This document shows, piece after piece, positions 34,572 through 42,163 of a DNA stretch of 64,000 bases (its first letter is position 1; each line of letters opens with the position of its first letter). The notes under the pieces were generated by a model. It searched no databases, was not told where the DNA came from, and saw only the letters and a list, made by a program, of their open reading frames with translations. A program made the position numbers and the translations under genes. Location: positions 36,713-100,712 of the forward strand of contig NZ_JBHTMU010000013.1 of the NCBI RefSeq assembly GCF_042679605.1. Direction: 5' to 3'. This DNA is from Litorisediminicola beolgyonensis. Its GTDB lineage: Bacteria; Pseudomonadota; Alphaproteobacteria; Rhodobacterales; Rhodobacteraceae.

Positions 34572-35777
34572 TTATCCTTTTTGCTTGTTCAGCACGTCGA
34601 AGATCACGGCGGCCAAGAGCACGAGGCCCTTGATGACCTGTTGCCAGTCGATGCCGATGCCGAGGATCGACATGCCGTTGTTCATGACGCCCATGATGAA
34701 GGCCCCGATCACCGCGCCGACCACGGTGCCCACGCCGCCCGACATCGAGGCCCCGCCGATGAAGACGGCGGCGATGACGTCGAGCTCGAAGGCCACGCCC
34801 GCTTTCGGGGTCGCGGTGTTGAGCCTTGCGGCGAAGACGAGGCCCGCGAGCGCGGCCAGCATCCCCATATTGGCGAAGGTCAGGAACGTGAGCCGCTGCG
34901 AGTTGATGCCCGACAGGCTCGCCGCCTTCTCGTTGCCGCCGATGGCATAGATGCGGCGGCCAAACGTGGTGCGCGAGGTCAGTAAGGAATAGACCGCGAT
35001 CAGCAGGGCCATGACGATGAAGACATTGGGCAGGCCGCGGAAATCCGCCATCAGCCAGGACATGTAGACCAGCGCGCCGAAGATCAGCGCATTGCGTCCC
35101 GCGAAGAGCGCGAAGGGCTCGGTCTCGGCTCCGGCCGCGGATTGGCGCGCGCGGGTGCGCACCGACAGCCACAGCAGCAGGGACGCCACGAAAATTCCGA
35201 CGATGAGCGACAGCAGGTTCAGGCTGTCGCCGTTGAAGATATCCGGCACGAAGCCCGAGGCGATCAGCCGGAATTCCGGCGGGAAGGGGCCGACCGACTG
35301 CCCGGCCAGAAGCCAGAGCGTGAGCCCCTTGAAGACGAGCATGCCCGCGAGCGTCACGATGAAGGACGGGATGCGCAGATACGCGACCCAGAACCCCTGC
35401 GCGGCCCCGATGGCCGCGCCGGCGGCAAGGCAGAGCACCGCCGCGATCAGCCAGTGGAGATCCCAGTTCACGATCATCACCGCGGCGAGCGCGCCGATGA
35501 AGCCCAGGACCGATCCGACGGAGAGGTCGATATGGCCGCAGACGATGACCAAGAGCATCCCCACCGCCATGATGACGATATAGGAGTTCTGCAGGACGAG
35601 GTTCGTCAGGTTCACCGGCTTCAGCAGAATGCCCCCGGTCGCGACCTGGAAGAAGGCCATGATCACGACGAGCGCGATCAGGATGCCGTATTCCCGGAGG
35701 TGATGTTTCAGAAACTGCCAGCCGGAGGCGGTCTGCTCCTGGGCGGGGGCAGGGGTCTGGGATGCGGAGTCGGTCAT
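34572..35777 (-). CDS. gguB: Multiple monosaccharide ABC transporter permease GguB (MmsB)
   Basis: 401 aa, RbsC-type permease, longer than average as in the GguB/XylH branch, with a charged mid-loop (RTRARQSAAGAETEPFALF). Conserved VIVCGHIDLSVGSVLGFIGAL and FIGGASMSGGVGTVVGAVIGAFIMG. Overlaps gguA by 4 nt. Confidence 0.92.
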   Translation of the reverse strand: MTDSASQTPAPAQEQTASGWQFLKHHLREYGILIALVVIMAFFQVATGGILLKPVNLTNLVLQNSYIVIMAVGMLLVIVCGHIDLSVGSVLGFIGALAAVMIVNWDLHWLIAAVLCLAAGAAIGAAQGFWVAYLRIPSFIVTLAGMLVFKGLTLWLLAGQSVGPFPPEFRLIASGFVPDIFNGDSLNLLSLIVGIFVASLLLWLSVRTRARQSAAGAETEPFALFAGRNALIFGALVYMSWLMADFRGLPNVFIVMALLIAVYSLLTSRTTFGRRIYAIGGNEKAASLSGINSQRLTFLTFANMGMLAALAGLVFAARLNTATPKAGVAFELDVIAAVFIGGASMSGGVGTVVGAVIGAFIMGVMNNGMSILGIGIDWQQVIKGLVLLAAVIFDVLNKQKG

Positions 35778-37306
35778 GCGTGTTTTCCCGCCGTGACGAT
35801 TTTCGACATGATTTTTTCCTGACTGGCCTCCGCCGTGGGCATTTCCCCGACAAAGCGTCCTTCGTTCATGATGTAGAGACGGTCGGTGATCCCCAGGAGC
35901 TCGGGCAGTTCGGAGGAGATCACGATGATCGCCTTGCCCTGCGCGGCGAGGTCGCGGATCACCGTGTAGATCTCGAACTTGGCGCCCACGTCGATGCCGC
36001 GGGTCGGCTCATCGAGGATGAGGATATCGGGATCGGCGAAGAGCCATTTCGACAGGACGACCTTCTGCTGGTTTCCGCCCGAGAGATTCACGGCAGCCTG
36101 TTCGATTGACGAGGACTTGATCGCCAGCTTGTCGCGGTAGAGTTCAGCCACCTCGGCCTCGCGCCTCGGATCGACCACGCCATTGCGCGCAATCGCGGGC
36201 AGGTCCGCGAGCGGCACGTTGCGCCGGATGGTGTCGTCGAGCACCAGGCCGTAGGTCTTGCGGTCCTCGGTGGCGTAAGCGAGGCCCGCGTTGATCGCGC
36301 GGCGCACGGTCGAGAGATCGACGGGCGCGCCGTTGATGCGGACCTCGCCGCTGATGTCGCGGCCATAGGACCGGCCGAAGAGGCTCATCGCGAGCTCGGT
36401 GCGCCCCGCGCCCATCAGCCCCGCGATGCCCAGCACCTCGCCCCGGCGGACGTGAAAGCTCACATCCTTGACCACGCGCCGCTCGGCATGGAGCGGGTGG
36501 CGCACGGTCCAGTTCCGCACCTCCATTGCGACCTCGCCGGGCCGCGTGTCGCCCTTGGACGGATAGCGATCCTCGAGCGCGCGCCCCACCATGTTGCGCA
36601 CGATGTCGTTCTCGTCGACGCCCTCGGCGCAGTCCATCCGCGCCACCGCCGCGCCGTCGCGGATCACGGTGATGGTGTCGGCGACCTTGGAAATCTCGTT
36701 CAGCTTGTGAGAGATCAGGATCGAGGTGAGGCCCTTCTTCCGAAACTCCATCAGCAGGTCCAGAAGCTTGGCGCTGTCGGTCTCGTTCAGCGACGAGGTC
36801 GGCTCGTCGAGGATCAGGAGCCGCACGTTCTTCGAAAGCGCCTTGGCGATCTCCACCAGTTGCTGCTTGCCGAGACCCAGATCGTCGACCAGCGTCGCGG
36901 GGTTCTCGTTCAGCCCGACCCGGGCCAGAAGCTCGGCCGCGCGCTTGTGCGTCTCGCGCCAGTCGATGATCCCGCCCGAGGCGCGCTCGTTGCCGAGAAA
37001 GATGTTTTCGGCCACCGACAGAAGCGGGATCAGCGCCAGCTCCTGGTGGATGATGATAATGCCGATCTCCTCGCTGTCGCGGATGGACCGGAACGCGCGG
37101 GGCTGGCCGTCGAAGACGATCTCGCCGTCATAGGACCCGTGCGGATAGACGCCCGAAAGCACCTTCATCAGGGTCGACTTGCCCGCGCCGTTCTCGCCGA
37201 CAAGCGCGTGAATCTCGCCTTCCTCGACCGAGAGCGTCACGTCGTCGAGCGCCTTCACACCGGGGAATTCCTTGGTGATCCCGCGCATTTCAAGAAGTGC
37301 AGACAT
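35774..37306 (-). CDS. gguA: Multiple monosaccharide ABC transporter ATPase GguA (MmsA)
   Basis: 510 aa double ATPase. Domain 1: GENGAGKSTLMKVLSG, LGKQQLVEIAKALS, LLILDEPTSSLNE. Domain 2: LMGAGRTELAM, LSGGNQQKVVLSKWLF, DILILDEPTRGIDVG. Segment GSYDGEIVFDGQPRAF (the SYEGEI-type insertion) marks the GguA/XylG group rather than RbsA. It follows chvE after a 108-nt gap with a hairpin. Confidence 0.93.
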   Translation of the reverse strand: MSALLEMRGITKEFPGVKALDDVTLSVEEGEIHALVGENGAGKSTLMKVLSGVYPHGSYDGEIVFDGQPRAFRSIRDSEEIGIIIIHQELALIPLLSVAENIFLGNERASGGIIDWRETHKRAAELLARVGLNENPATLVDDLGLGKQQLVEIAKALSKNVRLLILDEPTSSLNETDSAKLLDLLMEFRKKGLTSILISHKLNEISKVADTITVIRDGAAVARMDCAEGVDENDIVRNMVGRALEDRYPSKGDTRPGEVAMEVRNWTVRHPLHAERRVVKDVSFHVRRGEVLGIAGLMGAGRTELAMSLFGRSYGRDISGEVRINGAPVDLSTVRRAINAGLAYATEDRKTYGLVLDDTIRRNVPLADLPAIARNGVVDPRREAEVAELYRDKLAIKSSSIEQAAVNLSGGNQQKVVLSKWLFADPDILILDEPTRGIDVGAKFEIYTVIRDLAAQGKAIIVISSELPELLGITDRLYIMNEGRFVGEMPTAEASQEKIMSKIVTAGKHA

Positions 37307-37334
37307 GGAAGGACGGCTCGCGGTTTTGGGGGTT

Positions 37335-37361
37335 GGTCCGTCGGGATCGACCCGACGGACC
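37335..37361 (-). other. Intercistronic hairpin between chvE and gguA
   Basis: GGTCCGTCGGG (37335-37345), a 5-nt loop, CCCGACGGACC (37351-37361): an 11-bp perfect stem, no T-run after it on the minus strand (AACCCCC). Same relative place as the hairpin after ytfQ. Likely stabilises chvE mRNA and lowers expression of the membrane genes. Confidence 0.7.
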
Positions 37362-37414
37362 CAATGACCGGCCAGCGGATGAAGCGGGCCGGTCGCCGAG
37401 CAAGCGGAAGGGGC

Positions 37415-38479
37415 TTACTCGATCTCGCTCTTCTCGTAATAGCCGCTGTCGACCAGCCGCTCTTCCCAGTTCTCCGCGGTCACGGGCAGCGGCTCGAGCA
37501 GGTAGGACGGCACCACTTTGACACCGTTGTCATAGGTCTCGGTGTCGTTGATCTCGGGCTCGCCGCCCTGCAGCAGCGCATCGACCATGCCGACCGTGAC
37601 GCGCGCCAGTTCGCGGGTGTCCTTGAAGATGGTCGAATACTGGTCGCCCCGAAGGATCGCCTTGACCGACGGGATTTCCGCGTCCTGGCCGGAGATGATG
37701 GGCATCGCCATGTCGCCCGAGCCGTAGCCCACCCCTTGCAGCGACGAGATGATGCCGATCGACAAACCGTCATAGGGCGAGAGCACGCCATGCACCTGCT
37801 GGTCGGTGTAATTGGCCGAAAGGAGATTATCCATGCGCGCCTGCGCGACCGATCCATCCCAGCGCAGGGTGCCGACCGTGTCCATGCCCATCTGCCCCGA
37901 GGGGATCGCGATCTTGCCCTCATCGATCATCGGCTGCAGCACCGACATCGCGCCGTCGTAAAAGAAATAGGCGTTGTTGTCGTCCGGGCTGCCGCCGAAC
38001 AGCTCGACATTCCACGTCTCGGCATCGGGGAAGCGCTCCTCGAGCCCCTGCACAAGCGTTTCCGCCTGCTGCACGCCGACCTTGAAGTTGTCGAAGGTCG
38101 CGTAATAGCTCACATCCCCGGAATCGCGGATGAGCCGGTCATAGGCGACCACCGGAATGTCCATCGCGGCGGCATTGGCCAGCGCGCTGGTCAGCGTCGT
38201 CCCGTCGATGGCGGCGATCACCAGCGCGTTGACGCCCTTGGTGATGAGGTTCTCGATCTGCGCCAGCTGGTTGGGAATGTCGTCCTCGGCATATTGCAGA
38301 TCGACGGTGTAGCCCGCTTCCTCGAACTGCTTGACCATGTTGTCGCCGTCGTCGATCCAGCGCGCCGACGATTTGGTGGGCATGGCGATCCCGACATAGC
38401 CCTTGTCCTGCGCGAAAGCGGGGGCGGCTAGGACAAGCGCAAGCGCGGTCGCACCAAGGGTGCGTCTGGTGATTATCAT
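37415..38479 (-). CDS. chvE: Multiple monosaccharide-binding protein ChvE
   Basis: 354 aa from ATG 38479. Signal peptide MIITRRTLGATALALVLAAPAFA, then KGYVGIAMPTKSSARWIDDGDNMVKQ, YAEDDIPNQLAQIENLITKGVNALVIAAIDG, WNVELFGGSPDDNNAYFFYDGAM and VKAILRGDQYSTIFKDTRELA, all close to Agrobacterium ChvE. It binds arabinose, galactose, xylose, glucose and others. GGGAGGA is 7 nt before the start. In Agrobacterium it also signals to VirA; nothing here suggests that role. Confidence 0.94.
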   Translation of the reverse strand: MIITRRTLGATALALVLAAPAFAQDKGYVGIAMPTKSSARWIDDGDNMVKQFEEAGYTVDLQYAEDDIPNQLAQIENLITKGVNALVIAAIDGTTLTSALANAAAMDIPVVAYDRLIRDSGDVSYYATFDNFKVGVQQAETLVQGLEERFPDAETWNVELFGGSPDDNNAYFFYDGAMSVLQPMIDEGKIAIPSGQMGMDTVGTLRWDGSVAQARMDNLLSANYTDQQVHGVLSPYDGLSIGIISSLQGVGYGSGDMAMPIISGQDAEIPSVKAILRGDQYSTIFKDTRELARVTVGMVDALLQGGEPEINDTETYDNGVKVVPSYLLEPLPVTAENWEERLVDSGYYEKSEIE

Positions 38480-38596
38480 CTGAAGTCCTCCCATCGTCCG
38501 GGCACCATCCTCCACGATGATCCGGACCTGTAATCTTTGGCTGCCCGAGGACGACGTGAGTCCGTGGGACATGGGAGATCATGCGCATCGAGCGGT

Positions 38597-38630
38597 ATAT
38601 CAATCAAATTCGTTATCTGATAAATGATAT
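38597..38630. promoter_or_regulatory. Candidate GbpR operator between chvE and gbpR
   Basis: A perfect palindrome TTATC-T-GATAA (38613-38623) sits inside a wider inverted repeat ATATCA (38597-38602) / TGATAT (38625-38630). AT-rich in an otherwise GC-rich region, about 120 bp upstream of chvE and just upstream of the divergent LysR gene: the usual place for a LysR-type binding site. Confidence 0.55.
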
Positions 38631-38656
38631 GCCCGAATTGGTATGATGGGGTCGAG

Positions 38657-39634
38657 ATGCCCGAGACACATAGCGGTGCCAAGACCCCCACCCTTCCGGC
38701 GCGGGACGAATTGATCCGCAAGGGGTTGCGCCTGCCGCAGCTGCGGCTCCTGGTGGCGATCGAGGAGACCGGCACCGTGTCGGGCGCGGCCGCGCAGGTG
38801 GCGATGACCCAGCCCGCCGCCTCACGCCTGATGTCGGAGCTTGAAAGGATGGTCGATGCGCGGCTCTACGAGCGCCATGCGCGCGGCGTGACCCTCACGC
38901 GGGCGGGTCGAATGCTCTCTGCCCGCGCGCGCGAGATCCTGCATGGCCTCGAGGACGTGCAGCACCAGATCGCGGCCCTCGGCACCGGCGAGCGCGGCTC
39001 GGTGCGCATCGGCAGCGTGACCGGCCCGGCGGTCGAACTGGTCCTGCCCGTCCTGCGGCAATTGCGCGTGACCTATCCCGAGATCGCGCTGTCGGTCCAT
39101 GTGGACACCAGCGACAAGCTGGCCGACGCCCTGCTGTCGGGCGATCTCGATTTCTATATCGGCCGCGTCCCGGACGACATCGACAAGCGCGCGATCACGT
39201 TGACGGAAGTGGGGCCGGAGCCCGTGTCGCTTGTCACTCGGCTGGAGCACCCGCTGACGCGCAAGGCGGATCTGACAATGGCCGATTGCCTGGCCTATGA
39301 TTGGGTCATGCAGCCCGAAACCGGGCTCCTCCGCCGCACCGCCGAGGCCTACCTGCTGCGCAACGGTCTCAATCCGCCTGCGCGCATCCTGAGCACCTCG
39401 TCGATGCTGCTGACGCTCGCGATCATCTGCGAGACGAACGCCATCGCCCCCCTGGCCCGTGCGCCTGCCGATTTCTACGCGGGCGAGTCCGCCTTCGGAG
39501 GCCGCATCCGCCGCCTTCCCATCGCCGACGATCTGGCCGTGGTCCCATACTCCCTGATCCGCCTCAGCACGGTCGAGCCCTCCCCCGCCGTGCGCCGCGT
39601 CCTCATGCTGATCGAACAGCGCATCGGCGCGTGA
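38657..39634 (+). CDS. gbpR: LysR-family regulator, GbpR-like
   Basis: 325 aa from ATG 38657 (MPETHSG). HTH at about residues 25-85: RLPQLRLLVAIEETGTVSGAAAQVAMTQPAASRLMSELER. The effector domain follows (GSVRIGSVTGPAVELVLPVLRQL). GbpR is the LysR protein divergent from chvE in Agrobacterium and Azospirillum and controls it with sugar as co-signal. An upstream in-frame ATG at 38624 overlaps the palindromic operator, so 38657 is preferred. Confidence 0.87.
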   Translation: MPETHSGAKTPTLPARDELIRKGLRLPQLRLLVAIEETGTVSGAAAQVAMTQPAASRLMSELERMVDARLYERHARGVTLTRAGRMLSARAREILHGLEDVQHQIAALGTGERGSVRIGSVTGPAVELVLPVLRQLRVTYPEIALSVHVDTSDKLADALLSGDLDFYIGRVPDDIDKRAITLTEVGPEPVSLVTRLEHPLTRKADLTMADCLAYDWVMQPETGLLRRTAEAYLLRNGLNPPARILSTSSMLLTLAIICETNAIAPLARAPADFYAGESAFGGRIRRLPIADDLAVVPYSLIRLSTVEPSPAVRRVLMLIEQRIGA

Positions 39635-39856
39635 CGAAGGCCCAGGCAGCCGACAGCACTACGACCTGATCGGGATCGGACAGGCGGGAATGGACGTTTT
39701 TTTAGATGCGATTTCGGCGAGTGCGCTCTCAGCCCACCAACCAGTCATCCCGTCGCGACCGCGCTTGCAGGCGGGTTTACGTCGGGTGTCTCAGGACGAT
39801 CGCCCACAGGCGCAAGAGCATTAACAAACAAGGATCGTGCTCTTGTCGTGATTTTG
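39635..39856. other. Intergenic stretch downstream of gbpR
   Basis: 222 nt between the gbpR stop and the 3' fragment of the split tRNA. Nothing coding is convincing. ACAAG (39831-39835) and CTTGT (39841-39845) could form a weak stem downstream of the old tRNA on the minus strand. Confidence 0.4.
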
Positions 39857-39890
39857 TGGTGCCGGTGATAGGATTCGAGCCTATGCTCCG
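39857..39890 (-). pseudogene. 3' half of split tRNA-Thr(CGU)
   Basis: Minus strand: CG, variable GAGC, T stem ATAGG, T loop CTCGAAT, CCTAT, acceptor strand CACCGGC, then ACCA. The acceptor strand pairs perfectly (7 bp) with GCCGGTG of the tRNA fragment at 42164-42204. Joining the two gives an unbroken 75-nt tRNA. Without its 5' half this piece cannot be a tRNA. Confidence 0.8.
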
Positions 39891-39950
39891 TGAGCAGGCG
39901 CGCTGAACTTGCGACAGCAACTTATTGACAGTTGCTCAAGTGAAAAACCC

Positions 39951-39979
39951 TTGAAAGCACTAAACGCTGCCTTTATTAG
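39951..39979 (+). promoter_or_regulatory. Sigma70-type promoter of the insert's tRNA-Thr
   Basis: TTGAAA (39951-39956), 17 nt, TATTAG (39974-39979); transcription would start about 6 nt before the tRNA. A second -35-like TTGACA is at 39925-39930. AT-rich, unlike the chromosomal background. Confidence 0.65.
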
Positions 39980-39991
39980 CACGGGCGGCCC

Positions 39992-40067
39992 GCCTCAATA
40001 GCTCAGCTGGTAGAGCAGGTCCTTCGTAAGGACAAGGTCGGGGGTTCGAGTCCCTCTTGAGGCACCA
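39992..40067 (+). tRNA. tRNA-Thr(CGU), intact, carried by the insert
   Basis: 76 nt including CCA. Acceptor GCCTCAA/TTGAGGC, D arm GCTC-AGCTGGTA-GAGC, anticodon loop TTCGTAA (anticodon CGT, reads ACG), variable AGGTC, T arm GGGGG-TTCGAGT-CCCTC. All stems close except one G-A at the base of the anticodon stem (27-43). Its acceptor and anticodon stems differ from the split chromosomal copy, so it is not a duplicate made on insertion. It has its own promoter. Confidence 0.93.
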
Positions 40068-40072
40068 TCTCT

Positions 40073-40522
40073 TTACGCAACATCTACTGATTTCGCACAT
40101 CCGCTCTCGGGAAGTGCGTCAGCTGCGGCTTTGGTGAGGAATTTACACCAAACTTCGTCGGCGAGGCGTGTGAGCAGCTGGGCTTCTTCTGGGGCAATAC
40201 CGTAGATGCCAGCATGGGCATCGTTGTCATCTTCTGGGTGATACACAGCGCGACCAGCGCTGCCCGCGTCGTCGATGGCTGCGAGTATCTCGGGCGTGCT
40301 CCCTATGCAAAAGCATGCTTTCGCTTTAACATTCATGTTGCTGTTCCGAATTGCTTCAACGGAACAGCGCAGCTGCTCTTCGTCCGATCCCTCGAAGTAT
40401 TCGCACCAAGTCACGGAAAGATATTCATCCACCTCACGCTCCTCGAATGCGGAAGGTAGCGGACCGAGAAAATTGTCATCCTCGTCCTTCCGCATCTTTC
40501 CGTATGGCACATAGCGCACCAC
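40073..40522 (-). CDS. Hypothetical protein of the tRNA insert (third gene)
   Basis: The frame is open to 40702, but that would overlap the previous gene by 150 nt, so the start is likely one of the codons GTG 40522, GTG 40519, GTG 40510 or ATG 40495; 149 aa from the first. Soluble and acidic, with VVRYVPYGKMRKDEDDNFLG, SVTWCEYFEGSDEEQL and a Cys pair in KAKACFCIGS. No family recognised. It ends 5 nt from the 3' end of the plus-strand tRNA, which it faces. Codon use is less GC-rich than the neighbours. Confidence 0.6.
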   Translation of the reverse strand: MVRYVPYGKMRKDEDDNFLGPLPSAFEEREVDEYLSVTWCEYFEGSDEEQLRCSVEAIRNSNMNVKAKACFCIGSTPEILAAIDDAGSAGRAVYHPEDDNDAHAGIYGIAPEEAQLLTRLADEVWCKFLTKAAADALPESGCAKSVDVA

Positions 40523-40550
40523 GCGGCTGGGGTTGGGGAGATCGTCGCCG

Positions 40551-41129
40551 TCAGCCGTCCAACCAAACCTCGGGTTCGAAAGGCGCAAGTACTTCGCGAA
40601 CCCGCTGGGGCTTAATGTGGCCAAAAGCTGCCCGCTCAACTTCACCGTCGCCCTGCTGGCGAGATAGAACCAAGCTAACTCTTCCGCTCGGAAGACACTC
40701 AACAGTGAGGCGGTTGCCTGCGGCTGTCCAAGATGCCGTGATCGAGCCGCGACCGTTAGTTCCGATTCCGGGGCGTCGTCCTGTCCCCGAGCAAATGAGC
40801 AACATGAAGAACGCTGTCAGTGCCTCCGGATTAATAAGTTCATCGTTGTCTTCCCAAGCATCTTCATCCATCAGGTTTGCGAACTGCTTGTTCAGGCCCG
40901 CCGCAAACCCACTGGGCAGGTGCATCGAAACTTCGGAAATCGTATCTTGGACGAACCTAAGACGCTCTTCCAAAGGGCTCCGAGTAGACGATGTTGGAGC
41001 GTCTTGCGTTTCGATCCGGTCCGCCCCACCCACTTGCCCGAGCAGACCAAAGAAGTGATTGATCCTGTCATAAGCCCGCCCGGAGACGAGCGGCCCTCTT
41101 GGGAAGACTCCCATGTCTATGAAGGTCAT
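40551..41129 (-). CDS. Hypothetical protein of the tRNA insert (second gene)
   Basis: 192 aa soluble protein; no signal or membrane segment. A helical mid-part (EERLRFVQDTISEVSMHL), then a predicted beta-rich end with GSITASWTAAGNRLTVEC and LVLSRQQGDGEVERAAFG. Overlaps the end of the TIGR04255 gene by 4 nt (ATGA), so the two are made together. I recognise no domain. Low-GC codon use as in its partners. Confidence 0.65.
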   Translation of the reverse strand: MTFIDMGVFPRGPLVSGRAYDRINHFFGLLGQVGGADRIETQDAPTSSTRSPLEERLRFVQDTISEVSMHLPSGFAAGLNKQFANLMDEDAWEDNDELINPEALTAFFMLLICSGTGRRPGIGTNGRGSITASWTAAGNRLTVECLPSGRVSLVLSRQQGDGEVERAAFGHIKPQRVREVLAPFEPEVWLDG

Positions 41130-41941
41130 TCTTCCACTCCTCCAAACAGTGAACGCGCCTTGTCTGTGAGGCAGTCCTCAAAAATATCGTTCTTTTCGCC
41201 CCGCATTACATCGAGCGTGTGAATCAATTTTTTGCCGCTTGCCGGCACCGGACGTCGTGAAAAAACGTCAATGTCCAACAGAATGGCCGAGTTGCCGGGC
41301 AACGGGGACGCAGTTGTCGCGAGCACGAGAGCGTAGTGAATGCCGTCCTTTTTGGTCGGCTTCACCACTCTCATCTGGAACTCTTCAATGATACCAATAT
41401 CATGACGAGGTCCGTCGAATTTGATCGTCACGTACTCATCGGTGTCGATCCCGGGCCCGTCATGATTGGGTATGTCGATCCGGTTAACAAACCGCAGCCC
41501 AACCCGCGAGAATTCACCGAGCCCAAGAGCAGACAAGACGGAAGCAAGCAACGCCAGTGCGCGTTGGGAAAAGTTTTCCCACCGATCATACGGCGCCCGC
41601 TGCACAAAGACGAACTTTTGTGCTTCCAAGAACACGATCTCGGAACCGTTACGAAGCGCCGCTTCAAACCCCAGCTGGCGTTGCTGATGAGAAAATGCGT
41701 TCGCGTCAAAATTGACTGCTGCGTCGATTTGGACCCTCGGCTTGGGTTCCTCGAAGGCGTCGAACTCCGAAGACGCTAGAACAGCCTTCAGATCGTCCAA
41801 CGTCTTGGTTTGCGACCAGCGGAACTCCAGCACGGCCTCCAAGATCGGTGCCTTCTTATAGCGCAACAAGCCCTCCCGGCGGCTCATTCCATGACCGCTG
41901 AAAACCTCACTGAGTGCCTTCGATTGAATCGAAAAACTCAT
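41126..41941 (-). CDS. TIGR04255 family protein
   Basis: 271 aa from ATG 41941, or about 253 aa from ATG 41887. Pattern of this sporadic family is clear: RYKKAPILEAVLEFRWS at the start, FVQRAPYDRWENFSQRAL, SRVGLRFVNRIDIP, EFQMRVVKP, AILLDIDVF, and EDCLTDKARSLFG at the end. Biochemical function is not known. The family is patchily distributed and often found in variable genome regions. First gene of the insert's three-gene run. Confidence 0.82.
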   Translation of the reverse strand: MSFSIQSKALSEVFSGHGMSRREGLLRYKKAPILEAVLEFRWSQTKTLDDLKAVLASSEFDAFEEPKPRVQIDAAVNFDANAFSHQQRQLGFEAALRNGSEIVFLEAQKFVFVQRAPYDRWENFSQRALALLASVLSALGLGEFSRVGLRFVNRIDIPNHDGPGIDTDEYVTIKFDGPRHDIGIIEEFQMRVVKPTKKDGIHYALVLATTASPLPGNSAILLDIDVFSRRPVPASGKKLIHTLDVMRGEKNDIFEDCLTDKARSLFGGVEE

Positions 41942-42163
41942 TCCGATTCAACATGATAAAACGATTCCCGCTCAATGGCTTGGCCGGGCGTCGTTCTGGC
42001 ACCGCCCAAATTTCCCGAATCATTCTGCGTGAGGCGCTGCATGCACTGCTTGGAGCACATAGGTCACACTGACGGCTGCAAATTCTCGAAACATTCTCGG
42101 AATCCGGAGTATTGAACACACCTAACGTCTTGATGGTGTTTAGACATTTGGGCGATTCGTCAC

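Larger units (their letters stand above)
39891..42163. mobile_element. 2,273-bp insert splitting tRNA-Thr(CGU), with its own tRNA-Thr and three genes
   Basis: Bounded exactly by the two tRNA halves. Removing it restores TGA|CG, i.e. the anticodon stem CGTCA/TGACG. Contents from low to high coordinate: an inverted repeat AGCAAC/GTTGCT (39916-39936), a promoter, an intact tRNA-Thr(CGU) on the plus strand, and three minus-strand genes. GC is visibly lower than around it. No recombinase, transposase, or long terminal repeats are seen; only GTGA at or next to both ends. Mechanism unknown: it could be a degraded integrative element, a satellite using a helper integrase, or an unrecognised type of insertion. 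Confidence 0.75.

Noticed and set aside
39706..39906. 66-codon plus-strand frame ending VIGFEPMLREQAR
   Set aside because: The end is the antisense of the tRNA 3' half (T arm and acceptor), a typical false ORF over tRNA sequence.
40551..40702. N-terminal extension of the third insert gene to ATG 40702
   Set aside because: It would overlap the previous gene by 150 nt in another frame; the more likely starts are between 40495 and 40522.
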